Source: Alsobacter soli (lineage in GTDB: Bacteria > Pseudomonadota > Alphaproteobacteria > Rhizobiales > Beijerinckiaceae). Taken from it: a stretch of DNA of 64,000 nt. A program made the position numbers and the translations under genes. Below are positions 38,781 to 46,584 of the stretch, one piece after another. Each line of letters begins with the position of its first letter. Positions within the stretch are counted from its first letter, which is position 1. The notes under the pieces are model-generated. The model had not been told where the DNA came from. It saw only the letters and a program-made list of their open reading frames with translations, and made no database searches. The stretch covers positions 23,555 through 87,554 of the forward strand of contig NZ_PVZS01000021.1 in NCBI RefSeq assembly GCF_003004785.1, in the 5' to 3' direction.

Positions 38781-39949
38781 GGCGTCTGCCTCGCCTGACC
38801 CTGTCCCTGGCCCTGCGCCGGTTGCGCCCGCACCGGGTTGACCACCGCGCCGGGACGCACCTTCTGCAGGCCGTCCACGATGATGGTCTCGCCCGCCTTG
38901 ACGCCGCGCTCTACGGCCCAGTTCTGGCCCACCTGGGTATTGGCCGTGATGGGCCGCTCCTCGACCTTGTTATCGCCGGTGACCACCAGCACCTGCTTGC
39001 CCTGCCGCGTTTCCTGCACGGCCGCGACCGGGACCACCGGCATCACACGCGGCTGGGCCGGGCGGACGCTGACGAAGACCGTGCCGCCGGGCAGCAACGT
39101 GGCCCTGGGATTGTCGAAAACGGCCCGGATCGGGACCGTTCCCGTAGCCGGGTCCACCTCGTTGCCGACGAATTCGATCCGGCCCTGCTTGTCGTATTGC
39201 TGACCATTGGCGAGCCGGATGGTGGGGACGAATGACGAGCGCACCTCCTTGGAGGTCGCGTCGCCCATTTCACGCTGGACGTCCTGGACGTCACGCTCGC
39301 TGACCGAGAAGACCACGCGAATGGGATCGAGTTGCACCACCCGGGCCAGCGCGCCCGAGTCGGGCCCCACGAGGTTGCCGACCGTGATGTTGGCCTTGCC
39401 GATGCGGCCGGCGATGGGCGACGAGATGGTGGTGTAGCCGAGGTTCAGCTGCGCGGTCTTGAGCTGCGCCTGCGCGGCCTCGAGCGCCGCCTTGGCGGTG
39501 TCGCGGTTGGCGACGGCGGTGTCGAGGTCCGCCTGGCTGCCCGCGTTGCGCTCGCGCAGCTCCTGCCGGCGCTGCAGATTGATCTCGGCGTTGCGCAGGG
39601 TGGCGTCGGCGCTTTCCACCTGGGCCTGGGCCTGGGCCACCACGGCCTGGTACTGGTCCGGCTCGATCCGGAACAGCGGGGCGCCCGCCTTCACGTCCTG
39701 GCCTTCCTGGAACTCGACCTTGCGCAGGAAGCCCTGAACCCGGGCGCGAATGTCCACCGCCTCGATGGCCTCGAGCCGCCCGATGAATTCGGTGCGCGGC
39801 GCCACGTCCTCGTTGCGGACGGTCTCGACCGTCACGGAGGGCGGCGGCGCGTTGGCGCCGGGCGCCTGGGCGAAGGCCGTGGCGGCCCAGGCCGTCCCGG
39901 CCGCCGCGAGGAGGAAGCGGGTAGGCGTGATCAGTCCCCGGCGCGCCAA
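38777..39949 (-). CDS. RND efflux periplasmic adaptor (AcrA/MexA type)
   Basis: 390 residues if started at the TTG at 39949, which has GAGGGAG 6 bases upstream and gives a good signal peptide ([20 protein letters not shown], cut after AFA). A further in-frame TTG at 39991 has no ribosome site. The protein has [20 protein letters not shown] and [19 protein letters not shown] of the lipoyl/hairpin domains, a long coiled coil, and [20 protein letters not shown] of the beta-barrel. There is no lipobox cysteine, so it is anchored differently from AcrA. It links the AcrB-type pump to an outer-membrane channel. First gene of the two-gene operon. Confidence 0.9.
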   Translation of the reverse strand: MARRGLITPTRFLLAAAGTAWAATAFAQAPGANAPPPSVTVETVRNEDVAPRTEFIGRLEAIEAVDIRARVQGFLRKVEFQEGQDVKAGAPLFRIEPDQYQAVVAQAQAQVESADATLRNAEINLQRRQELRERNAGSQADLDTAVANRDTAKAALEAAQAQLKTAQLNLGYTTISSPIAGRIGKANITVGNLVGPDSGALARVVQLDPIRVVFSVSERDVQDVQREMGDATSKEVRSSFVPTIRLANGQQYDKQGRIEFVGNEVDPATGTVPIRAVFDNPRATLLPGGTVFVSVRPAQPRVMPVVPVAAVQETRQGKQVLVVTGDNKVEERPITANTQVGQNWAVERGVKAGETIIVDGLQKVRPGAVVNPVRAQPAQGQGQGQARQTP

Positions 39950-39992
39950 GTCGAGCTCCCTCGTGCGAATCGGACGGGGAACAAACGTCAAT

Positions 39993-40007
39993 CCGGAATC
40001 GTTCCGG
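39993..40007. promoter_or_regulatory. Palindrome in the RND operon leader region
   Basis: CCGGAA-TCG-TTCCGG at 39993-40007 is a perfect 6-bp inverted repeat, 44 bases before the adaptor start codon. It could be an operator for a distant TetR-type regulator or the terminator of the gene upstream. Low certainty. Confidence 0.35.
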
Positions 40008-40044
40008 GCGCCGCCGGGGGCGTCCCGTCACAGACGCGCGACGG

Positions 40045-40503
40045 CTAGGGCTCGGGCGGGGTCGGCAGGTTGGCGAGCCACCAGCGCGGGCGGCCGCCCC
40101 AGCGGACGCTGACGAAATCGGGGGATTGCGAGAGGCTTGAGGAGATCGAGTTGTCGGAGGTGGGGGACCCCAGGGAGCGCATGCCCTCGGCGAGCTCACC
40201 GGTGCTCTGCGGGGCCGCCCTTTCGCTCAGGAGCTGCCTGGCGAGTATCCGCAAGCTGCGGCTGCGCTGCGGTCGCTCCGCGCCCGGTCCGCTCCCCTCC
40301 ACCGAATGGATGGCCTCCTCCAGGGCGAGGTAGACGCGGAACTCGGAGACGTTGCGAAGCAGCTTGTCCTTGAGTTCATCCCGCAAGGCTTTCATCACGT
40401 CGAGAGGGCTTTTTTCCGGCAGGCCCGCTCCGTCAGTCAGAGACGACTCCGGCCGCCGGTCGTTCTCGGATTGCATCATACTTACCGTGCTGCTCTGCGA
40501 CAT
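40045..40503 (-). CDS. Hypothetical protein, 152 residues
   Basis: No family recognised. The central part is convincingly protein-like: PLDVMKALRDELKDKLLRNV, EFRVYLALEEAIHSVEG and RSLRILARQLLSER are amphipathic helices. The C-terminus (SSSLSQSPDFVSVRWGGRPR, then WWLANLPTPPEP) looks disordered. No strong ribosome site precedes the ATG at 40503; later ATGs at 40479 and 40476 are alternatives. The 241-base gap upstream is clearly AT-richer than the coding DNA and probably holds its promoter. Confidence 0.55.
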   Translation of the reverse strand: MSQSSTVSMMQSENDRRPESSLTDGAGLPEKSPLDVMKALRDELKDKLLRNVSEFRVYLALEEAIHSVEGSGPGAERPQRSRSLRILARQLLSERAAPQSTGELAEGMRSLGSPTSDNSISSSLSQSPDFVSVRWGGRPRWWLANLPTPPEP

Positions 40504-40744
40504 GAGTCGACTTGTACATGCTTGGCAATCGAGCGTCCAACTTTCGTCCTGTTATTCCGAAGTACTGCTCTATTAACATTAATCTACAGCGTTCTAATAA
40601 ATCTTTATTTGCTCCATTTAGCGCCACACGGCGGCCTGAATCCTTCAAACGCAGTGTCCCGGGCACGCCTTTTGCTCAGCTGGGTGCACACGCGATCATG
40701 TGTATCATTTTGAAATGCGAGGGGACGTTCCCGTGGAGACACCC

Positions 40745-40933
40745 ATGCCGGACCCGGCCACATTGTCCGATGAGGCGCTCATGACCTGGATCGTGAACGC
40801 GCTCATGGAGGCCCAGCGCCGTGGCCTGACCTCGGTCATGGTGGCCGAGCCCGCGGGCGCGGACGGCGAGGACGACGGGCTTGTGGGCGAAGACGGCCCC
40901 TGCGACCTGGATCCTGCTCACCTCCTGCACTGA
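40745..40933 (+). CDS. Small acidic hypothetical protein
   Basis: 62 residues, starting MPDPATLSDEALMTWIVNAL and ending in an acidic tail (ADGEDDGLVGEDGPCDLDPAH). GTGGAG lies 8 bases before the ATG at 40745. An in-frame start at 40715 is possible but has a poorer ribosome site. No family recognised. The 241 bases before it are AT-rich and shared with the divergent hypothetical gene, so both may be expressed from there. AmpG follows 104 bases later on the same strand. Confidence 0.5.
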   Translation: MPDPATLSDEALMTWIVNALMEAQRRGLTSVMVAEPAGADGEDDGLVGEDGPCDLDPAHLLH

Positions 40934-41037
40934 GCCGCCGCGCCGTCTCCGGACCGGCGCGACATCGCTGATTCTTGGCGCTCGACAGCCCAGGCGTGTA
41001 TCAGGCGAAGGCCTGAAGCCGCCTGGAGCGAGTCTGA

Positions 41038-42384
41038 ATGAGCGAGCGATACCTCTCTGCGCCTGAGGCGTCCCCCGGATTCCTGCAAGCCTTGAAGGTC
41101 TACCTGCGCCCCCGCGTGCTGGTGGTCATCCTGCTGGGCTTCTCCTCGGGCCTCCCGCTCGCCCTGACGGGGACGACCCTGTCCGTCTGGATGACGGAGG
41201 CGGGGGTCAACCTCTCGACCATAGGGCTGTTCTCGCTCGTCGGCCTCCCCTACACCCTGAAGTTCCTCTGGGCGCCCGTTGTCGACGCCCTCGACGTCCC
41301 GCTGCTGTCGCGCCTGCTGGGGCGCCGGCGCGGCTGGCTGCTCGCGACCCAGCTCGCCCTGGCGGCGGCCATCCTGCTGCTGGGCGCCCAGTCGCCTTCC
41401 GCTCCGCTGGCCATCGCCGCCGGCGCGCTGCTGGTGGCGTTCCTGTCCGCCACCCAGGACATCGCCGTGGACGCCTTCCGGGTCGAGCGGCTCGACTCTT
41501 CCGAGCAGGCGGCCGGCATGGCCGGCTACGTGGCCGCCTATCGCATCGGCATGCTCGCCTCCGGGGCTGGCGTGATCGCCTTCGTGTCCTGGCTGGAGAC
41601 GCTGGGCCTTCCGCGCGAGCGGCTTTGGTCCGGCGGATACGCCTTCGGCGCGGCCTGCATGGCGATCGGCGTGCTCGCCACCCTGTTGGCGCGCGAGCCG
41701 GAGGGGCCCGTGGAGCGCGACGGCAAGGGAACCGGCGCGGCCGGGCGGATCGCGGCCACGGCCTTCGGCGCCTTCGCCGAGTTCCTGGCCAGGCCGCAGG
41801 CCTGGACGGTCCTGGCCTTCGTGCTGTTCTACAAGTTCTGCGACGCCTTCGCGGGGGTGCTCACGGCGCCCTTCGTCATCGCGATCGGCTTCGACAAGCT
41901 CACCTACGCGGCCATCGTGAAGGGGGTCGGCCTCGCCGCGGCCCTGGCCGGCGGGTTTGCAGGCGGCCTCCTGGCGAAGCAGGCGTCGCTCGCCGCCTGT
42001 CTGTGGATCGGCGGCGTGCTGCAGATCCTTTCCAACCTCGCTTTCGTCGCCCAAGCCTATATCGGCGTGAACGTTCCGGCGCTGACCGGGACCATCGTGG
42101 TGGAGAATTTCACCGGCGCCATCGGCACGGTGATCTTCGTGGCCTACCTGTCCGCCTTGTGCGGGGCCCGGGCCCACACGGCGACTCAATACGCGCTCCT
42201 CACGGCGCTCACCGCCGTCGGGCGCACCTTCCTGGCCTCCGTGGCCGGCTATGTGGTCGAGCGCACCGGCTGGCCGCTGTTCTTCGTCGTGACGATGGCC
42301 GCCGGTCTGCCCGGCTTGGCGCTCCTCGCGATCTTGCAGGCGCGGGGTCATTTCGCCGAGCTGGCGAGCCGCAAAGTCGCCTAA
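41038..42384 (+). CDS. ampG: AmpG-type muropeptide permease (MFS)
   Basis: 448 residues with twelve to fourteen hydrophobic segments. The N-terminal half has LLGFSSGLPLALTGTTLSVW, then VGLPYTLKFLWAPVVDAL, the hallmark of AmpG, and FLSATQDIAVDAFRVERL. AmpG imports anhydro-muropeptides released by cell-wall turnover for recycling and, in many bacteria, triggers beta-lactamase induction. No nagZ, amp or wall-recycling gene is adjacent. A strong hairpin follows the stop. Confidence 0.9.
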   Translation: MSERYLSAPEASPGFLQALKVYLRPRVLVVILLGFSSGLPLALTGTTLSVWMTEAGVNLSTIGLFSLVGLPYTLKFLWAPVVDALDVPLLSRLLGRRRGWLLATQLALAAAILLLGAQSPSAPLAIAAGALLVAFLSATQDIAVDAFRVERLDSSEQAAGMAGYVAAYRIGMLASGAGVIAFVSWLETLGLPRERLWSGGYAFGAACMAIGVLATLLAREPEGPVERDGKGTGAAGRIAATAFGAFAEFLARPQAWTVLAFVLFYKFCDAFAGVLTAPFVIAIGFDKLTYAAIVKGVGLAAALAGGFAGGLLAKQASLAACLWIGGVLQILSNLAFVAQAYIGVNVPALTGTIVVENFTGAIGTVIFVAYLSALCGARAHTATQYALLTALTAVGRTFLASVAGYVVERTGWPLFFVVTMAAGLPGLALLAILQARGHFAELASRKVA

Positions 42385-42396
42385 TCGCATAGAAAA

Positions 42397-42421
42397 GGGG
42401 CGGCCGCATTGCGGCCGCCCC
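42397..42421. terminator. Bidirectional terminator between ampG and the DUF1521 gene
   Basis: GGGGCGGCCGC at 42397-42407 pairs perfectly (11 bp) with GCGGCCGCCCC at 42411-42421 around ATT. On the minus strand it is followed by TTTTCT (42396-42391), so it best serves the DUF1521 gene, whose stop lies 27 bases before; it is also 13 bases after the ampG stop. Confidence 0.8.
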
Positions 42422-42447
42422 AATCGGCGTTCAGGAACTCGCCCGGC

Positions 42448-43773
42448 TCAGCAGGCGGCCTTGGCCTCTGCGTCGTTGATGGCCTTCTGGTCGACGGCCT
42501 TTCCGTCCCTGGTCCAGCCGCCCTTCGTCTCGTGCACCACCGTGCCGTCGTCGGTGGCGCGGTCGATCTGTCGGCCGTTGCCGCTCGTGGTCACCTTGAC
42601 GTTGTTGTTCCCGTCGATGTAGCCGGCGAGGCCGGAGACCACCATGGCCTTGTCACCCTTGGTGATCGTCAGCTTCGAGGCGTAGCTGGGGCCCGTGGTG
42701 GCCTTATCCACCTGCTTGCCGCTGCCATCGACGGTGTCGACCGTGATCTTCGTGCCGTCCTTCAGCTGGAAGGTCGTGTCCTTCTTGAAGTCCCAGTCGT
42801 TCTTGCCGTCGTTGCCCTGGTCGACATGGGGGTCGCCAAACACCTTGGTGACGTCGCCGGAGCAGTTGTTCTTCAGGATGAACTCCTGCTTCGACTCGTC
42901 GAAGTTCAGCGTGTAGTCCTTGCCGAGCTTGATCTCGCCCTTGCCGTCCTTGACCTCGGACGCGGACCACTTGTTCTCGTCGCAGCTCGGCTTGGCAGGC
43001 GTCTTGTCCGACCCAGGCTTGCAGGTGTTCGGGTTGTCAGGCGTCACGATCGGGAATTTTTCCAGGTCGTCTGGCTTGCAGTCAATCGGCTTGGGCTTCG
43101 GCGGACAAGGCTGGGGCTGAGGCTGCGGCGGGCACGGTTGCGGCTTGGGCTGAGGCTGAGGCTGCGGCTGAGGCTGGGGCTGCGGCTGCGGCTGCGGCGG
43201 GCACGGTTGCGGCTGGGGCTGCGGGCACACCGGCGTCTCGGGAATGTGCGGCGGCTGCGGGGTCGGGCCGCAGTTCGGCTGGCAGCCGCCGTGGCCCGGG
43301 TAGGACGGGTAGTTCGGATAGGAGGGCTGGCGACCGCCGCAAAGCTGGTCGAGGCGATCGGACAGCGAGCCGAGCTGCAGCTTGATTCCGCTCACCATGT
43401 CGCTCATGCCGGCGCCGTAGCCGACCTGGCTGCCGCCCCAGCTCTCCGCGGCGCCCGACCGACCGCCGCCGGCGCCCTGGCCGCCGCCGTAGCCGATCTG
43501 GCTGCCGCCCCAGCTTTCCGCGGCGCCCGACCGACCGCCGCCGCCGCAACCCTGGCCGCCGCCGTTTCCGATCGTCTGGGTGAGCTTGTCGATCATCTGG
43601 CCAAGCTTGGACAGCTCGCTCTTAATCTCGCCCAGGATCTGCCCAACGTTGCCGCCCGCGAACGAGCTGTTGGACGAAGCGATCCCGGCGCCGAAGCCCG
43701 AGTTGTCCGCATAGGCGCTGTCGCCCGCGTAGTTGGTCGTCTGAGACGCGCCGTTGTAGGCCTGGATGCACAT
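42448..43773 (-). CDS. DUF1521 protein with a metal-ion-inducible self-cleavage motif and Pro-Gln linker
   Basis: 441 residues without Sec signal or membrane helix. Residues 1-145 are polar and Gly/Ser-rich and include two 19-residue near-identical repeats 24 residues apart (from 78 and 102, with RSGAAESWGGSQ). Residues 184-222 are a Pro-Gln linker of PQPQPQ units broken by PCPP. From about 264 the DUF1521 domain follows, with VFGDPHVDQGNDGKNDWDF at 311-329. In Bradyrhizobium NopE1 this domain cuts itself between Asp and Pro of GDPH when calcium or similar ions bind. Here the bond would be Asp314-Pro315, and the next residues are acidic. NopE1 is a type III effector; no secretion genes lie here, so the export route is unknown. 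Confidence 0.85.
   Translation of the reverse strand: MCIQAYNGASQTTNYAGDSAYADNSGFGAGIASSNSSFAGGNVGQILGEIKSELSKLGQMIDKLTQTIGNGGGQGCGGGGRSGAAESWGGSQIGYGGGQGAGGGRSGAAESWGGSQVGYGAGMSDMVSGIKLQLGSLSDRLDQLCGGRQPSYPNYPSYPGHGGCQPNCGPTPQPPHIPETPVCPQPQPQPCPPQPQPQPQPQPQPQPQPKPQPCPPQPQPQPCPPKPKPIDCKPDDLEKFPIVTPDNPNTCKPGSDKTPAKPSCDENKWSASEVKDGKGEIKLGKDYTLNFDESKQEFILKNNCSGDVTKVFGDPHVDQGNDGKNDWDFKKDTTFQLKDGTKITVDTVDGSGKQVDKATTGPSYASKLTITKGDKAMVVSGLAGYIDGNNNVKVTTSGNGRQIDRATDDGTVVHETKGGWTRDGKAVDQKAINDAEAKAAC
43108..43224 (-). repeat. Coding repeat for the Pro-Gln linker
   Basis: Tandem six-base units of the CAGCCG/CAGCCC type (GGCTGCGGCTGAGG on the plus strand) encode residues 184-222 of the DUF1521 protein. 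Such arrays expand and contract easily, so linker length may vary between strains. Confidence 0.75.
43414..43542 (-). repeat. 72-bp direct repeat within the DUF1521 gene
   Basis: Two copies of a segment coding for GGGRSGAAESWGGSQ(I/V)GYG, starting at residues 78 and 102. The DNA copies are also nearly identical, which suggests a recent duplication or gene conversion. Confidence 0.75.
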
Positions 43774-43780
43774 GGTGGGA

Positions 43781-43818
43781 ACTCCCGTGAAGCACGAGAA
43801 GGTCGACTTCTCGGGAGT
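43781..43818 (-). promoter_or_regulatory. 5' leader hairpin that could hide the ribosome site of the DUF1521 gene
   Basis: In the minus-strand leader, GAGAAG (43812-43807) pairs with CTTCTC (43801-43796), and the adjacent ACTCCC (43818-43813) pairs with GGGAGT (43786-43781), leaving a 9-base bulge. GGGAG is the ribosome binding site, 7 to 8 bases before the ATG at 43773. The structure could limit translation until it is opened by a protein, small RNA or temperature. Confidence 0.5.
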
Positions 43819-43922
43819 GAGGAAACAAAATCTCGCGCTTTGCAGCTATTTTGGCGAATTACGCAACGGCCTCAGTACTACGCAGCCCGCGTGCGTCGGC
43901 GATGGCGATCTCGAAGAGGCCA

Positions 43923-44300
43923 TCAGTCCCACAGGTGCCGGTTCCACATGTGGGTCACGATCCGATAGTCCCCGCCCCGGAGGGCGCACACGAACAGGTA
44001 CTTGCCCGACACCAAACGGTGATTGTCCTGCATGCGGAACGTATAGCGGCCGACTTCCTGCACGAAGCCAGCCCCGAGTTCGCGCCGGTCGTCGCAGGTG
44101 ATGGTCACCGCCGTAGCGTGCGCGGCGAAACTCGCCCAGAAGTCGCCGATCGACGGCCGACCGTGGCGGATCTCCGAATTGGTCGGCACGATGACGCCGT
44201 CCTCGACGTATAGCGCCGCCAGGCGGCGCTCGTCCCGGGCGTCGAAGGCTGCGAACCAGTTCTCGTTGAGGCGCGACAGCGCGCCCTGGTCGATGGGCAT
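43923..44300 (-). CDS. SnoaL/DUF4440-like small protein
   Basis: 125 residues with an NTF2-like cone fold: LNENWFAAFDARDERRLAAL at the start, then YVEDGVIVPTNSEIRHGRPSI and a C-terminal beta sheet ending YRIVTHMWNRHLWD. Proteins of the SgcJ/EcaC and DUF4440 groups are mostly of unknown role; some are isomerases or ketosteroid-binding. AGGCGAGGAGAAG lies upstream of the ATG, a good ribosome site. It is a single gene on the minus strand. Confidence 0.75.
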   Translation of the reverse strand: MPIDQGALSRLNENWFAAFDARDERRLAALYVEDGVIVPTNSEIRHGRPSIGDFWASFAAHATAVTITCDDRRELGAGFVQEVGRYTFRMQDNHRLVSGKYLFVCALRGGDYRIVTHMWNRHLWD

Positions 44301-44451
44301 GACGCTTCTCCTCGCCTTTGCGGGGAAACGCGCGGCGGGCGGGATGGCTCCATCGGCACAAAGATCGCCCCGAGATCCGCGACCGCTCGAAGAGCGGGCC
44401 GGCTCGGGGCGTGAAAGCTCGTCAGGTTCGCGCGGGGGCGCGAAAGGCCGT

Positions 44452-44781
44452 TCAGCGACGCAGGCGGTCGCTGGGCTCGATCTCTTCTACGATCTTCAGG
44501 ATCATGCCGAGCCGGGCTACGTCGCCGGCGGTGATCTCGTCCATCTGGCGGTTGGCCACCACGGACAGGTAGTTGTGATAGGCGTTCACCAGGCGGGTGA
44601 TGGCCTGCAGGCGCTTGCTTTCGGCCTGACGCCCGAACTCGGCCGGCTGCTGCTTCGTGTCGGCGAGCAGGACGCGGCTGAGCCCGTCCAGGATCGCCGT
44701 CTCGTTCATGCCCGGGCGCATGCCGCCACCGGCCACGGCGTGCAGGGTGGGCTCGCTCTTGACCACAGGGGCTTCCGACAT
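44452..44781 (-). CDS. Hypothetical protein, 109 residues
   Basis: No family recognised. The ATG at 44781 follows AAGGAG by 8 bases, which supports a real gene. The protein has a helical core KRLQAITRLVNAYHNYLSVV, then QMDEITAGDVARLGMILKIVEEI. Upstream bases include inverted repeats GTTGA-N8-TCAAC (44800-44804 with 44813-44817) and TGAAA-N8-TTTCA (44839-44843 with 44852-44856), possible operator sites. Confidence 0.6.
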   Translation of the reverse strand: MSEAPVVKSEPTLHAVAGGGMRPGMNETAILDGLSRVLLADTKQQPAEFGRQAESKRLQAITRLVNAYHNYLSVVANRQMDEITAGDVARLGMILKIVEEIEPSDRLRR

Positions 44782-45188
44782 CCGTGAACTCCTTAACGCG
44801 TTGAGGGGAAATTCAACTATCGGGAAAGACTAATATACTGAAAGTTGTACGTTTCAACGGACGTGACAAATTGTGATTAATTTAACCATGAAGCGAATGG
44901 CTATTGGCAAGCTCATTCGCAGCACACGCGAGGCGAACATCCCGAAAGACAGCGGCTTGCCTGGATGAATTCGCCGCACTTCAATGTGCTGATCGCGAGC
45001 GAAGGACGGACGCTTGGATCATCCATGCGGCGCAGCCTCGGGATTGACGGGCGTCGTGCCCCAAGACCGTCTTCCGCGCAACCCAGATGCCTGGAATGGG
45101 CGCCGGGGTCGAGCGGATCGGTAAATGAAGCCTGCTCGGCATGGGTGAAAAGAGGCCGACAATAGAAAATCGCGGCCGAAAGGACGCC
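44782..45188. other. 407-base region without a supported gene
   Basis: The left part (44800-44900) is AT-rich and holds the two inverted repeats listed with the neighbouring gene; it is a likely promoter region. The remainder has only short frames without ribosome sites. A 26-codon frame from 44888 has no support. I see nothing else. Confidence 0.4.
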
Positions 45189-45638
45189 TCAGCGGGCTGA
45201 ACCTGGAGCGGCGCCAAACCACACGCCGATCAGCGCAGCGAGCGCCACCAGAGCCAGGAAGCCGTTCACCGTTGCGAGCAGAACGGGCGGGATGCGGGCC
45301 GTGTCCGGCTCGGGCGGGGGCGCGCCGGGCTTCAACTCTCGCCAGATCGCCGCGGCGAAGCAGAACATGCTGAAAACGATGAGCACCGCGCCAGTGAGCC
45401 TGGCCAGCCAGAGAGGCAGCGCGCCGCTCAGCAGCGCCCGCGCGCCCACGCCGCTCGCCAGGGCGGCGAGGCCGGTGCGGACCCAGGCCGCATAGGTGCG
45501 CTCTGCGGCCAGCACCGTGCGGTCGGCCGCGAGCTCGGTGCGCCGATCGGCGCTGCCGGTCAGCTCCTGCGCGCTGCGCTTCAGCGCGCCGGCGCTTTGC
45601 GCCACCTTGGCGCTCGCAACCTCTGTTTCGGAGGCCAC
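45189..45638 (-). CDS. DUF202 membrane protein
   Basis: 149 residues. The DUF202 core is plain: LAADRTVLAAERTYAAWVRTGLAALASG, of which LAAERTYAAWVRTGLAAL is the conserved first part, followed by two more hydrophobic helices. A 40-residue Ala/Ser-rich N-terminal extension precedes it. The function is unknown; bacterial members are often stress-induced. It starts 7 bases after the preceding gene, so it is the second gene of a pair behind the EcfG-type promoter. Confidence 0.8.
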   Translation of the reverse strand: MASETEVASAKVAQSAGALKRSAQELTGSADRRTELAADRTVLAAERTYAAWVRTGLAALASGVGARALLSGALPLWLARLTGAVLIVFSMFCFAAAIWRELKPGAPPPEPDTARIPPVLLATVNGFLALVALAALIGVWFGAAPGSAR

Positions 45639-45645
45639 GGAGCCC

Positions 45646-45924
45646 TCAGTAGCGGCGTGCGTGATGCCTGTGCACGTGATGCCTGTGGTAGCGCACGTGC
45701 CGGACCCGCGTGTCCTGCGGAATGCCCGCGACGCCCTTCACGCCACCGGCGACGCCGCCCGCCACGCCTCCCACGACACCGCCCACCGCGGCCCCGACGG
45801 GCCCCGCTGCGCGGTTGCCGACCGTCGCGCCCTCCTGGGCGCCGCGCGGGACGCCTTGCGCCTGCGCCGCCCCCACAAACCCGGCTGCCGCAAAGGCCAA
45901 GACGCCCAATCCAATCCATCGCAT
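45646..45924 (-). CDS. Small secreted glycine-zipper protein with a His-rich tail
   Basis: 92 residues. The signal peptide MRWIGLGVLAFAAAGFVGAA ends at AQA. The mature part has a Gly/Val/Ala zipper (VGAAVGGVVGGVAGGVAGGV) likely to insert in or span a membrane, and a tail with HVRYHRHHVHRHHARRY that could bind metal. GGAGG precedes the ATG. The EcfG-type promoter ends 29 bases upstream, so this is the first gene of a stress-regulated pair with the DUF202 gene. No named family. Confidence 0.75.
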   Translation of the reverse strand: MRWIGLGVLAFAAAGFVGAAQAQGVPRGAQEGATVGNRAAGPVGAAVGGVVGGVAGGVAGGVKGVAGIPQDTRVRHVRYHRHHVHRHHARRY

Positions 45925-45952
45925 GGCGGACCTCCGTTCAGGAACGGAGACA

Positions 45953-45978
45953 AACGGGCGCCCCGGCGGCAGGGTTCC
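45953..45978 (-). promoter_or_regulatory. EcfG-type general stress response promoter
   Basis: On the minus strand, GGAAC (45978-45974), a 17-base spacer and CGTT (45956-45953) fit the alphaproteobacterial EcfG/RpoE4 consensus exactly. The -10 box is 29 bases before the ATG of the small secreted protein. This is the best promoter match in the window. Confidence 0.75.
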
Positions 45979-46004
45979 AGAGCGCCGGCGCCCGCGGGCG
46001 ATCC

Positions 46005-46319
46005 TCAGAAGAGCCAGGGGCGAGGACGCCTGTAGCCCATGGCGCGCTTCACTGCGATCCGCAGCCCTTTGTCCCAGGCGCGCTCATGGCCGTAGTACAG
46101 CGCCATCTTGGTCAACACCTCGATGCCGACCACCGAACCGGCCCATCCCAGGCTGCCGGTCACCAGGTACGTGACCACGAACGTGTCGGCCGCCGCGACG
46201 AGCCGCCAGGTCGCGGCCTTGAACACCGGCACCAGGGGGTGACGGCAGATGTCGGCGTGACGGGAGACATAGGCCGGCGGGATGGCGGCGGCGACCGAGA
46301 CGTTGGGGTGAATGCTCAC
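46005..46319 (-). CDS. DUF2061 membrane protein
   Basis: 104 residues from a GTG at 46319 (MSIHPNVSVAAAIPP), which has GGGAGGG 6 bases upstream. The DUF2061 core follows: VFKAATWRLVAAADTFVVTY, GWAGSVVGIEVLTKMALYY and GHERAWDK, with two membrane helices. Function unknown. The GTG overlaps the TGA of a 22-codon frame upstream (GTGA), so translation of this gene probably depends on it. The frame is open to 46433, but starts there have no better support. Confidence 0.75.
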   Translation of the reverse strand: MSIHPNVSVAAAIPPAYVSRHADICRHPLVPVFKAATWRLVAAADTFVVTYLVTGSLGWAGSVVGIEVLTKMALYYGHERAWDKGLRIAVKRAMGYRRPRPWLF

Positions 46320-46384
46320 GGCCGCCCTCCCCGCACGCAGGAAACCTGATGGAGCCAGCGGCGGGTGACGTGAGAATTCGACAT
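46316..46384 (-). CDS. Short 22-codon ORF coupled to the DUF2061 gene
   Basis: The ATG at 46384 has a strong ribosome site, GGGAGG, 7 bases upstream. The peptide starts MSNSHVTRRWLHQVSC and ends RGGRP; its stop overlaps the GTG start of the DUF2061 gene. Good spacing and the stop/start overlap suggest a leader peptide or a real small protein. It is too short for a family assignment. Confidence 0.5.
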   Translation of the reverse strand: MSNSHVTRRWLHQVSCVRGGRP

Positions 46385-46584
46385 GGGTGAGCCTCCCTGG
46401 TCGCAATAAGGGCGTGCGCATGCGGTCCCGCACGCGCCCGAGCGGGCTTGTAGAGATGAAGTGGTCAGTTGAACGAGCCTGGGTGGCCCGCCATCCGACG
46501 CGCAGTCGAAGGAAGAGCAGTCTGGAAATTCAGAAAGGGGAACGTCTGACCAACGCAGACACAGAACTCACGACGCCCCCAGTC

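Noticed and set aside
35544..38798. A 1084-codon plus-strand open frame
   Set aside because: It is antisense to the RND transporter, whose protein is unmistakable; the plus-strand product is Arg/His-rich with no fold. Long antisense frames are common at this GC content.
43108..43542. Repeats considered as a CRISPR array
   Set aside because: They are in frame within the DUF1521 gene, code for Pro-Gln and Gly-rich segments, and have no spacers or cas genes.
44888..44968. A 26-codon plus-strand frame starting MKRMAIGKLIRS
   Set aside because: No ribosome site and no coupling to another gene; too short to support.
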